Virus record (IMG/VR): IMGVR_UViG_3300045107_000741
Coordinates: 1-23,106 of that record
From: a virus
DNA: 23,106 nucleotides
Reading direction: 5' to 3' (one strand)
The notes beneath the pieces were generated by a model. It was given only the letters and a program-made list of their open reading frames with translations. It made no database searches and was not told the origin of the DNA. Shown in pieces: positions 8,201 to 13,292 of the stretch (position 1 is the first letter of the stretch; each line of letters opens with the position of its first letter). Made by a program: the position numbers and the translations under genes.

Positions 8201-8278
8201 CGCCCATTGCGAAACGGTCAGGTCCGGCGGCGGCAACAGCACATCTGCCGCCAGGATCTGGATTTCGTCAACGCGCAT
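5234..8278 (-). CDS. terL: Terminase large subunit, GpA family, interrupted by an intein
   Basis: This encodes 1014 aa, of which residues 78-481 are an intein, leaving a 610-aa mature protein, normal for lambda gpA-type terminases. The N-extein ends AAQSGK at residue 77 and the C-extein resumes SSLLENFLGY, so splicing restores the Walker A motif QSGKS. Walker B is LLDEVD (D576, E577); the coupling motif is CSTPTTKG (610-617). Two CxxC pairs (C637/C640, C665/C668) form a zinc-binding insert. The nuclease domain shows D776 in TAGVDVQKDR and D840 in CAIDAGYES. The enzyme drives DNA into the prohead and cuts it at packaging ends. Without splicing the ATPase would be dead. ATG 8278 overlaps the small-subunit gene by 11 bases and has no evident ribosome binding site, suggesting coupling. 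Confidence 0.95.
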   Translation of the reverse strand: MRVDEIQILAADVLLPPPDLTVSQWADQNRRLSSESAAEKGEWRTDRAPYQRAVMDAMGPASSYETVVMMWAAQSGKCLALDTPVPTPDGWMRFGEVQPGDTLFDDRGATCRVVAVSEIKYGRPCYRVRFDDGNEIVTDGEHRWRAYDRRQDRFREVSTEEMAAEVIIPRQPRKASRYRIACTKPLELPNVVLPVEPYTLGVWLGDGNAHSAQITGLLSDGMDQLLRATGTDARVIRCTPTGVATVQVGRATRLALRAECRRGHRLEGANLSPYGCRRCKTMRAVATKRRRIERLGQERLFPRVSGATNTPDTSDTMTAQLRRLGVLGDKHIPQMYLRASERQRLALLQGLLDTDGYASLTGSAVEFTNTNERLARDFYELAVSLGFKPALRIGRATLRGADCGPKYRITFTAYREDQPFRLQRKLDRLRSVGSRQSRPTESRRRSIVAIEPVSSVPVRCLAVDSPSRLFLAGRGMIPTHNSSLLENFLGYIIELDPGPVLLVEPREVDAEAFSKDRLAPMLRDTPCLRGKVADARSRDSNNTILHKKFLGGSITLAAANSPAGLAMRSIRYCLLDEVDRYPASAGSEGDPVNLAITRTANFWNRKIVLCSTPTTKGASRIEQAWHNSNQQSFWVPCPHCGAFQVLAWGNLVWPKEAPEKAQYRCEHCSKLIADWQKHPMLKAGEWRAARPEVADIAGFWINGLYSPWRTWGALAKKFLADKKSIETLREFVNTVLAEPWDDAAETAVDQAAVMARREHYRAAVPYGAVVLTAGVDVQKDRLELELVGWGRGEESWSIEYRILPGDPSGALVWQELDTYLERRWPHETGISLPVSACAIDAGYESQAVYEFSRTRYHRRIFAVKGKGGPLPVWQRKPTPKNIRGEKPWIVGTDTAKETIYGRLKNPTPGTPGYSHFPADREEGYFEQLLGEVLVTTYAKGQPKREWRPKPGVRQEALDARVYAYAALRALISMGLSLDNEADRILAANRPRPVPEDERDRERWLGERGRKWLKR
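6836..8047 (-). mobile_element. 404-aa LAGLIDADG intein in the TerL Walker A motif
   Basis: The element starts with Cys (codon 8047-8045) and ends His-Asn (codon 6838-6836), with Ser as the first C-extein residue. Intein-numbered marks are: block A CLALDTPVPTPDGW at 1-14 followed by PGDTLFDD; block B TDGEH with His65; LAGLIDADG motif 1 LGVWLGDG at 123-130; motif 2 LQGLLDTDG at 271-279; and C-terminal blocks CLAVDSP at 383-389 and GMIPTHN at 398-404. All residues needed for splicing are present, as are the acidic residues of the endonuclease (D129, D278). A zinc-finger-like insert (C183-x3-H187-x11-C199-x2-C202) lies between the two endonuclease motifs. The element is in frame with no stops, so it looks active both for splicing and homing. 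Confidence 0.95.
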
Positions 8279-8756
8279 GCTGGACGGCGCGGTGGGTATC
8301 GTTCAGCAGGACGCGCGCCTCGCGCATCAGCACGTCCCACACCTCGCGTTCATCGGTGAGCGGCGCGACCTCCGGCGCAACCCGGTTCGGCCAAGCCATC
8401 ACGGTTTCCCGGATCACCACGAGGATCGCCTCGATCCGTTGGCGAAACAAATCGGTCTCCATCAGCTTGCCCATCTTCAGGTCGTACTCGATCTTCCGCA
8501 GCCGGGCCTTGAAGACCATGTCGGCTGTCTTCGCCTGGGCAAACGTCGTCCCCGTGGACGCAGCCTCAATCGGAGCGGCTGCCACGCGTTCCGAGACCGG
8601 CTCGGGCCGGTCATCGAGCACGGCGTCCGAGGCCGGCGCGTCCACCTTGCCGCCACGCATAACCAGGACGCCGGCCTTGGCCAGCCGGCTGATGTACTGG
8701 CGGCTCTTGCCGCGGTGCCGCGCGTACTCGGCCTGGGTCATCAACCTGTCCGACAT
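8268..8756 (-). CDS. terS: Terminase small subunit (Nu1-like)
   Basis: This encodes 162 aa starting MSDRLMTQAEYARHRGKSRQYISRLAKAGVL. Residues 5-40 form a winged helix-turn-helix of the kind used by lambda Nu1 and DUF1441 proteins to recognise the packaging site. A variable Pro/Ala-rich linker (about 45-75) follows, then a helical domain with LRKIEYDLKMGKLMETD and an 'FRQRIEAILVVIRETVMAWPNRVAPEV' segment typical of this family. It lies directly upstream of, and overlaps by 11 bases, the large subunit. The start at 8756 has GGAG immediately before the ATG, closer than usual; ATG 8741 (MTQAEY) is an alternative. It is the first gene of the minus-strand packaging/head operon, so a promoter probably lies in 8757-8846. 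Confidence 0.88.
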   Translation of the reverse strand: MSDRLMTQAEYARHRGKSRQYISRLAKAGVLVMRGGKVDAPASDAVLDDRPEPVSERVAAAPIEAASTGTTFAQAKTADMVFKARLRKIEYDLKMGKLMETDLFRQRIEAILVVIRETVMAWPNRVAPEVAPLTDEREVWDVLMREARVLLNDTHRAVQHAR

Positions 8757-8846
8757 CTCCGGCTCTATCTGTTTGAAACGTCGCGAGATTCAGTTGTTCA
8801 ATTCCGCTTGATTGTTCGGCGCCCCCGAGCAATGAATGGAGTCGCA
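8757..8846. promoter_or_regulatory. Divergent intergenic region with a stem-loop
   Basis: These 90 bases separate the minus-strand head operon from a plus-strand four-gene cassette, so promoters for both are expected here. A hairpin at 8811-8833 pairs ATTGTTCGG with CCGAGCAAT (9 bp with one U-G pair, 5-base loop). It covers an upstream ATG at 8832, supporting the start at 8847. The motif TTGTTCAA and a similar TTGATTGTTC are repeated at 8794-8816. I could not find a convincing -10/-35 pair on either strand; a weak plus-strand TTGAAA with TTCAAT 18 bases later is the best candidate. The hairpin or repeats could be an operator. This is inference. Confidence 0.4.
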
Positions 8847-9098
8847 ATGAGGAACACCAAAGCGCAATCGACCACGCAACAAACCGCCGCTCACCTGTAC
8901 GCCGAGCGGTACGCCGAAGCCCAGGACCTGCTCAAGCGCATCGCCAGCCGCCTGGCTGAGCACAAGAAGCGGCAGGCCGCCGCGCCCGCCGATTGGCGCT
9001 ACGCGGGCGACCTCGGCCGCATCACCGAGCAACTCGCCTACGTGCTTGCCGACCTGGGCGACCGCAGCGCGGTCGACGCCAAGGGCCTCGAGTACTGA
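8847..9098 (+). CDS. Small protein of unknown function
   Basis: This encodes 83 aa starting MRNTKAQSTTQQTAAHLYAE. ATG 8847 has GGAG 5 bases upstream; ATG 8832 lies inside the hairpin and lacks a ribosome binding site. The protein is almost all helical and charged, with an amphipathic segment AEAQDLLKRIASRLAEHKKR and a C-terminal ADLGDRSAVDAKGL. No membrane segment, signal peptide or zinc site is visible. I do not recognise the family. It is the first gene of a plus-strand cassette of four closely spaced genes placed against the direction of the surrounding phage operons. Confidence 0.7.
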   Translation: MRNTKAQSTTQQTAAHLYAERYAEAQDLLKRIASRLAEHKKRQAAAPADWRYAGDLGRITEQLAYVLADLGDRSAVDAKGLEY

Positions 9099-9116
9099 AC
9101 CACCAGGAGACGAACC

Positions 9117-9305
9117 ATGACCGCACAACCCTACATCGAATGCTCGCTGTGCGATGAGGCGAAGCCGATCCAACGGAAGCTGACACTTACCAACGACGAC
9201 GGCCTCGTGATCGACGCAGCCCGTTTCTGCCGCGACTGCTGGAACGACATCCGGCAGTCGGTCGAAGACGCGAGCGGCCTCATCGACCGCCGCCAAGAGG
9301 ATTGA
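9117..9305 (+). CDS. Small zinc-ribbon-like protein
   Basis: This encodes 62 aa starting MTAQPYIECSLCDEAKPIQR. It carries two CxxC pairs, C9/C12 and C38/C41, spaced 25 residues apart, the layout of a single zinc ribbon. The region between them (LTLTNDDGLVIDAARF) looks like a beta-hairpin. The acidic C-terminus ends SGLIDRRQED. A role in binding nucleic acid or protein is possible but not shown. An AGGAG motif precedes the ATG. It is the second gene of the plus-strand cassette, 18 bases after the first, so the two are probably co-transcribed. Function unknown. Confidence 0.72.
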   Translation: MTAQPYIECSLCDEAKPIQRKLTLTNDDGLVIDAARFCRDCWNDIRQSVEDASGLIDRRQED

Positions 9306-9309
9306 CGCC

Positions 9310-9543
9310 ATGGCCATGACCCGCGAAGAACTCATCGCCTGGGCCACCCGCAACGGCTGGAAGCTCGACCGCTGGGGCCACCTCAGGAAGGAGTTCTCGA
9401 ACGGCACGCACCGCTTGAAGCTCAGCCGCATTGCCGCCCGGCACGAATTGCACACGCCTTTCGGGTGGTGCAGGCTTGCGAGCGGCTACTACAGGAACTT
9501 GCACCTCACCGCCGACGATCAACTCGCCGGCATGACCCGATAG
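9310..9543 (+). CDS. Small protein of unknown function
   Basis: This encodes 77 aa starting MAMTREELIAWATRNGWKLD. AGGA lies 9 bases before ATG 9310; an internal ATG at 9316 is also possible. It is rich in Trp, His, Arg and Leu. The start (EELIAWATRNGWKLDRWGHLRK) could be a short helix-turn-helix-like fold, and the middle (HRLKLSRIAARHELH) is basic. That would suit nucleic-acid binding, but I recognise no family. It starts 4 bases after the zinc-ribbon gene. The next gene starts 14 bases downstream, so all four genes of the cassette appear to be one transcript. Confidence 0.68.
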   Translation: MAMTREELIAWATRNGWKLDRWGHLRKEFSNGTHRLKLSRIAARHELHTPFGWCRLASGYYRNLHLTADDQLAGMTR

Positions 9544-9557
9544 AAAGGACACCTGCT

Positions 9558-10103
9558 ATGACGACGTTTGCCATTGACACCGACAACACGATCACCGCCT
9601 ACCTGGCTGGTGAAGCTGTCCCCGAGGACCAGGCGCGATTCTCGAGCGAAAAGGAACTCGCCAAACTCGCCGCCAACTGGCCCGCCGAGCGGCTGGTCGA
9701 GATCTGGAACGGCTTCGCCGGCGTGCCGCCCTTTGGCGACCTGAAGCCGGTCAAGAAGTTCACCGACCGCAAGACTTCCGTCGCGCGCATCTGGCGCGCC
9801 ATCCAAGCCCTGACGCCCACCCCCTCGCCCCAGGCGGCGCCCGTCGCGCAGAGGAAGACCAAGGCGGCCAAGGACACCACCCCGCCCAAAGACGCCCGCG
9901 TGGGCTCGAAGAAGGCCATCGTGCTCGAACTCCTGCGCCGCCCCGAAGGCGCCACATTGCAGGAGATCATGTCCGTAACAGGCTGGATGGCGCATTCGGT
10001 CCGCGGCTTCCTCTCCGGCGCGCTCGGTAAGAAGATGGGCCTCACGATCGAATCTCTCAAGACCGACGAAGGCGTCCGTGTGTATCGAATCAAACCTCAA
10101 TAG
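9558..10103 (+). CDS. DUF3489 domain protein
   Basis: This encodes 181 aa starting MTTFAIDTDNTITAYLAGEA. AAAGGA at 9544-9549 is 8 bases before ATG 9558. The N-terminal half (1-90) has EKELAKLAANWPAERLVEIWNGFAG, a segment seen in this family. A Lys/Ala/Pro-rich linker (about 95-120) follows. The C-terminal DUF3489 domain (about 120-178) reads GSKKAIVLELLRRPEGATLQ, then EIMSVTGWMAHSVRGFLSGA and ends in GVRVYRI, which has the look of a winged helix. DUF3489 is common in prophages, plasmids and mobile islands. DNA binding or regulation is likely from the fold but not proven. It is the last gene of the cassette and is followed by a hairpin terminator. Confidence 0.85.
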   Translation: MTTFAIDTDNTITAYLAGEAVPEDQARFSSEKELAKLAANWPAERLVEIWNGFAGVPPFGDLKPVKKFTDRKTSVARIWRAIQALTPTPSPQAAPVAQRKTKAAKDTTPPKDARVGSKKAIVLELLRRPEGATLQEIMSVTGWMAHSVRGFLSGALGKKMGLTIESLKTDEGVRVYRIKPQ

Positions 10104-10123
10104 CACCAGCGCCGCACCCTCCG

Positions 10124-10156
10124 CCGCCAGCCTCAGTCGCTGGCGGTTTCTCTCTT
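10124..10156 (+). terminator. Intrinsic terminator of the plus-strand cassette
   Basis: Positions 10124-10131 (CCGCCAGC) pair perfectly with 10139-10146 (GCTGGCGG), with a 7-base loop. The plus strand continues TTTCTCTCTT, which is a pyrimidine-rich, partly interrupted T-tract. It lies 20 bases after the DUF3489 stop and overlaps the last codons of the convergent minus-strand gene. An intrinsic terminator for the plus-strand transcript fits best. The interrupted T-run makes it somewhat weak. Confidence 0.65.
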
Positions 10157-10387
10157 CTGCCGTACGATCCCCTCGATCCGCTCCTCCAGCAGCGCGCTGT
10201 GCAACTCACATTCGGTCCGCCTGACGTACAGACCGTTCAGGCGCAAAATAATGCGGCTCTCGAGCTCGGCCAGTTCCTTTCGCACCTCGGCCAGCAGCGC
10301 ACGGTTCTGGAGACTGACGTAGGTAGCGATGAGCCCCGAGACCAACCCGATGCCCGGCACGATCGCCGTCAGGATCCGCTCATCCAT
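10133..10387 (-). CDS. Small one-TM coiled-coil protein
   Basis: This encodes 84 aa starting MDERILTAIVPGIGLVSGLI. Residues about 8-27 form one hydrophobic membrane segment (IVPGIGLVSGLIATYVSL). The remainder is charged and helical, including LLAEVRKELAELESRIILRL and SALLEERIEGIVRQKRE, consistent with a coiled coil. Length and layout resemble small phage membrane proteins of the spanin, holin-accessory or DUF1515/DUF2730 type, but I cannot assign one. The start overlaps the methyltransferase end by 8 bases. The gene is convergent with the plus-strand cassette. A lysis-related role is only inference. Confidence 0.7.
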   Translation of the reverse strand: MDERILTAIVPGIGLVSGLIATYVSLQNRALLAEVRKELAELESRIILRLNGLYVRRTECELHSALLEERIEGIVRQKRETASD

Positions 10388-11774
10388 TGCTCATGCTCGC
10401 GGTTGACAGCCTCGCGTCCCTGACTTCATCGAAAGTCTGCCCGGTCGCTTCCAGCTTGGCCGGTTTGCCAGAGAACTCCATGAACCGCCGACAGATCACG
10501 TCGCAGTACGGCGGATCGATCTCCATCAGCCTCGCCCGCCGCCCGAGCTTCTCGCAGGCGATCAGCGTGGAGCCCGAGCCGCCGAACAGATCCAGCACCG
10601 TCTGGCCTGCCTTCGAGGAATAGGTCAGCGCCCGAACGGCCAACTCGACCGGCTTCTCGGTCAGGTGAATCATCGACTGCGGAGGCACTTTCGCCACCTC
10701 CCAAACGTCGCGCACGTTGTTGTAGTCGGGATTGAACCAGTGCGCCGCCCCTTCGCGCCATCCATAGAATGCCCACTCATGCGCCCCCATGAAGTCCTTC
10801 CGCGTCAGCACGGGCATGTTCTTGACCCAGATGATGGCCTGCGAAAAGTACAGCCCGCACTCGGCCAGCGCCGGCGGGTAGTTGGCGCAGTTGGCGTAGC
10901 CGCCCCAGATGTAGAAGCTGCCACCCGGCTTCAGCACCTCGGCGAGATTGCCGAACCACTTTCTCAGAAGGACGTCGTAATCGGTATCCTTCATGAAGTC
11001 GTTTGCCAGCGCGCGGTCCTTCGGCCGCATCTTTTTCGTGGTGGCCTTGGCCTTGGATGCGCCCCGGTGAGCGTCGAAGCTCTGATGATGCTGCAAGCCC
11101 GCAAACGACGAAAGCCCGGCGGCGATGGCGTTGTTCGAGCGCGGCTCGACGCGCACATTGTAAGGTGGATCGAGGTTCGCGAGATCCACCGTTTCGCCCG
11201 CCACTAGGCGATCAACCTCTTCTCGATTTGCTGAATCACCACAGAGCAGCCGATGCTCGCCCAGCACCCACAGATCGCCGCGCCGCGACACCGGCTCCTC
11301 GAGCGGCTCGGGAACCGCGTCCTCCTCGGTGAGGCCCTCCCCGATTGTCGGTGGCTCGGCCAGCAGCGCTTCCATCTCCTGGTCGGAGAAACCCAGCACG
11401 TCCAGGTTGAACTCCTCCTCCCGCAGCTCGCTGAGCAGGCCGCGCAGGAGTTCCTCGTCCCAGCCGGCGTTCAGAGCCAGCTTGTTGTCAGCGATGATGA
11501 GCGCCCGCCGCTGCGCCTCGCTGAGGTGATCGAGCACGATCACCGGCACTTCCCTAAGACCCAGCTTCCGCGCCGCCATCACGCGCGCGTGGCCCGCGAT
11601 AACGCCCGCGTGTTTGTCCACCAGAATTGGGGATGTCCACCCAAATTCCACAATGCTGGCCGCAAGTCGAGAAACCTGTTCCTCTGAATGGGTACGCGGG
11701 TTTCTCGCGTAGGGAATCAACTTGTCGATCGGCCAGTGCTCAACCTTGGAGGCTAACCAAATCGGGTCGCGCAT
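10380..11774 (-). CDS. ParB-domain DNA methyltransferase fusion
   Basis: This encodes 464 aa starting MRDPIWLASKVEHWPIDKLI. Residues about 10-105 are a ParB/Srx-type domain with NPRTHSEEQ (25-33) and GHARVMAARKLGL (61-73). A middle segment (110-165) links it to an N4-cytosine or N6-adenine methyltransferase: DPPY at 202-205, 'GGSFYIWGGYAN' near 284-295, and the AdoMet-binding LDLFGGSGSTL at 394-404. DPPY before the AdoMet motif indicates the beta class. Such fused enzymes are common in phages and usually lack a partner nuclease. They may protect phage DNA from host restriction or mark it. The start directly abuts the stop of the HNH gene (TGAATG). The recognition sequence cannot be read from the protein. 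Confidence 0.9.
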   Translation of the reverse strand: MRDPIWLASKVEHWPIDKLIPYARNPRTHSEEQVSRLAASIVEFGWTSPILVDKHAGVIAGHARVMAARKLGLREVPVIVLDHLSEAQRRALIIADNKLALNAGWDEELLRGLLSELREEEFNLDVLGFSDQEMEALLAEPPTIGEGLTEEDAVPEPLEEPVSRRGDLWVLGEHRLLCGDSANREEVDRLVAGETVDLANLDPPYNVRVEPRSNNAIAAGLSSFAGLQHHQSFDAHRGASKAKATTKKMRPKDRALANDFMKDTDYDVLLRKWFGNLAEVLKPGGSFYIWGGYANCANYPPALAECGLYFSQAIIWVKNMPVLTRKDFMGAHEWAFYGWREGAAHWFNPDYNNVRDVWEVAKVPPQSMIHLTEKPVELAVRALTYSSKAGQTVLDLFGGSGSTLIACEKLGRRARLMEIDPPYCDVICRRFMEFSGKPAKLEATGQTFDEVRDARLSTASMSNG

Positions 11775-12311
11775 TCAGATGTGGCTCCACGTCTTGCCAG
11801 TGACAGCGTCGTACACCGTGAGCTTCGGGAATCCGAACTCGTCGGCAATCTCCCGGTAGAGCGCGCCTGCTCGTCGCCGGCTTCTCAATGCCAGTACAAG
11901 ATCGTTGGTGAGGCGGGCCATGGGATGTTTTTCACCCCTGGTATCCGGCAACCTTCCATGTCTGCGGCGGTCCAGTGCATTCTCGGAAGGCGTAGCCCAG
12001 CGGAGATTCGCCCAGTGATTGTTGTCCCGGCTGCCATCGCCATGTGCGACCTCATGCTGCGGAGTCGGTTGAGGGCCGATGAAAGCGAGCGCGACCAGAC
12101 GATGGACGAAGACATCATGAGCGATGCCGCGCTCCGAAAGCCTGACAGTCATATAGCCGAAGCGATTCCTTCGTTGCCGTAGGACCATCCCAGCCGGGTA
12201 ATGACGGAACGAAACCGCGCGCCGGATGTCGCCGCGCTCAGACGCCTCGTAGGATGGGAATCCTGGAATCGGGCGCCACTCGATAGGGCCTTGTGGGGTC
12301 GAATGATTCAC
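11775..12311 (-). CDS. NUMOD4-HNH homing endonuclease
   Basis: This encodes 178 aa with a GTG start at 12311 that overlaps the preceding stop (GTGA). Residues 11-31 (EWRPIPGFPSYEASERGDIR) are a NUMOD4 motif. The HNH nuclease core spans about 68-115, with H70 in VHRLVALAF, H86 and H90 in QHEVAHGDG, N97/N98 and NLRWATPSENALD. The C-terminus (about 130-175) reads as a helix-turn-helix that would recognise DNA (LYREIADEFG, then LTVYDAVTGKTW). Proteins of this layout are free-standing homing endonucleases found in phages. The stop abuts the methyltransferase ATG, so it sits exactly between two genes without disrupting either. No partner intron is apparent. Confidence 0.88.
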   Translation of the reverse strand: MNHSTPQGPIEWRPIPGFPSYEASERGDIRRAVSFRHYPAGMVLRQRRNRFGYMTVRLSERGIAHDVFVHRLVALAFIGPQPTPQHEVAHGDGSRDNNHWANLRWATPSENALDRRRHGRLPDTRGEKHPMARLTNDLVLALRSRRRAGALYREIADEFGFPKLTVYDAVTGKTWSHI

Positions 12312-12577
12312 TTCTTGATGTACGGGGCCTGCGCCGGCGTGCCGTCCGGGTTGGCGAAGTGGGCGAGCACGGCAGTGAGACCCTGCACCGCCGACAGCCC
12401 GACCATGGCCCAGAACTTGCCGCGCCCGGGCAGCAGATCGATCGAGGCGTTCAAGCCCTGCGCCACGAGCGCCAGCATCTGAATCGCAACGTTAACCGAG
12501 AACTTCATCTTTGTCAGCTCCTGGAATTGGTGGATGAGCGGCCGCAGCCGCCACCACAGCCGCAGTTCGCGAATCAT
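12308..12577 (-). CDS. Small membrane-type protein, holin-like candidate
   Basis: This encodes 89 aa starting MIRELRLWWRLRPLIHQFQE. GAGGAAG lies just before the ATG at 12577; the open frame extends to 12691 but the upstream part overlaps the previous gene. ATG 12628 is a possible longer start. After a basic N-terminus the protein has two hydrophobic stretches: about residues 27-42 (VNVAIQMLALVAQGLN) and 52-70 (WAMVGLSAVQGLTAVLAHF), joined by a short turn with DLLPGRGK. The C-terminus NPDGTPAQAPYIKK is polar. Two short membrane segments in an 89-aa phage protein suggest a holin, but no lysin lies next to it, so that call is tentative. Confidence 0.6.
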   Translation of the reverse strand: MIRELRLWWRLRPLIHQFQELTKMKFSVNVAIQMLALVAQGLNASIDLLPGRGKFWAMVGLSAVQGLTAVLAHFANPDGTPAQAPYIKK

Positions 12578-12650
12578 CGCTTCCTCGAAAAGAAGGGCGG
12601 CCCTGCGGAGGAGTGCGGAACCGCCCATGCGTGCGCCTGGAGGAGAAAGA

Positions 12651-13088
12651 CTACTTGCGGCCGGCCAGCGCATCGGCCACGGCGGCAGCAACCACGGTGC
12701 CGATCGCTTTCAACGAAACGTCGTCGATCGAGACCGCCCGTGCGGTCAGCGTGTCGCCCGCGCCGGCCTGGATGGGATTCCATTGGCCGTCGATGGCGAT
12801 GTCGCCGTGACGCACGGCCTGCTTCGACACCAGGTTGGCCGTCTCGACGGCGTTCTGTAGTGCCTGCGAGGCGATCTGGTTCAGCCGCGTCTGCTCGGTG
12901 AGAGCCTGCCGCGCGGCCTGGATGTCCAGGTCCTGGTAGACGTCATAGGTCCGCTTGATGTTGGCGAACGTCACGCGCTGGTTCTCGCTGTGCGCGGCCC
13001 CGGCGGTGGCGCTCGTGTTCTTGAACGATTCGTCCGTCCCGGTCTCGAACTCGCGTTCGGCCTGGTTCGGCGTGGCAACTTCAGGCAT
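12651..13088 (-). CDS. Phage protein of unknown function
   Basis: This encodes 145 aa starting MPEVATPNQAEREFETGTDE. GGGAGAA lies about 10 bases upstream of ATG 13088. The first 35 residues are polar and rich in Thr, Ser and Ala, probably disordered. Residues about 38-100 are helical (FANIKRTYDVYQDLDIQAAR, then LNQIASQALQNAVETANLVS). A short HGDIAIDGQWNP segment and a small C-terminal hydrophobic helix (AIGTVVAAAVADALAG) follow. The repeating Ala/Gln/Asn-rich helix has some resemblance to RebB-type proteins, but it is too weak to name. No enzyme motif or signal peptide is seen. Its place among accessory genes gives no further clue. Confidence 0.68.
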   Translation of the reverse strand: MPEVATPNQAEREFETGTDESFKNTSATAGAAHSENQRVTFANIKRTYDVYQDLDIQAARQALTEQTRLNQIASQALQNAVETANLVSKQAVRHGDIAIDGQWNPIQAGAGDTLTARAVSIDDVSLKAIGTVVAAAVADALAGRK

Positions 13089-13160
13089 GGTTGTTTGTTC
13101 TCCCTTCGAAGGTTGGTGTTGAATCAGAACGGTTTGCCCGTCGTGGTGCACGGGCATGAA

Positions 13161-13280
13161 CTTCTATCGAGCCTGCAATCCGGGCTACCTGCTCTTCGGA
13201 ATGCGTCCGGGGATCCCGGCATTGGGCCCCAACTTCTCGGCCGGCCAGGGATAGATCCGCGCTGGCAGGTGCGCGGTCAA
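13161..13280 (-). pseudogene. Frameshifted ParB-domain remnant
   Basis: Two frames together spell the start of a ParB domain like that of the methyltransferase fusion at 11774. From a TTG at 13280 one frame reads LTAHLPARIYPWPAEKLGPN plus A; the next frame continues RDPRTHSEEQVARIAGSIE. Compare WPIDKLIPYARNPRTHSEEQ in the intact gene. Restoring one C at the AATGCCGGGATCC junction (about 13211-13223) joins the frames. After SIE the similarity stops, so the rest of the gene is gone. The DNA differs from the intact copy at many third positions, so this is not a recent duplication. It sits just downstream of the HNH-AP2 gene. Confidence 0.75.
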
Positions 13281-13292
13281 AGCGCGGCAGCC

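Noticed and set aside
12595-12626. GGGCGG...CCGCCC hairpin followed by TTCTTTT on the minus strand as a terminator
   Set aside because: The stem is only 6 bp with a 20-base loop, and the region may be coding if the next gene starts at ATG 12628.
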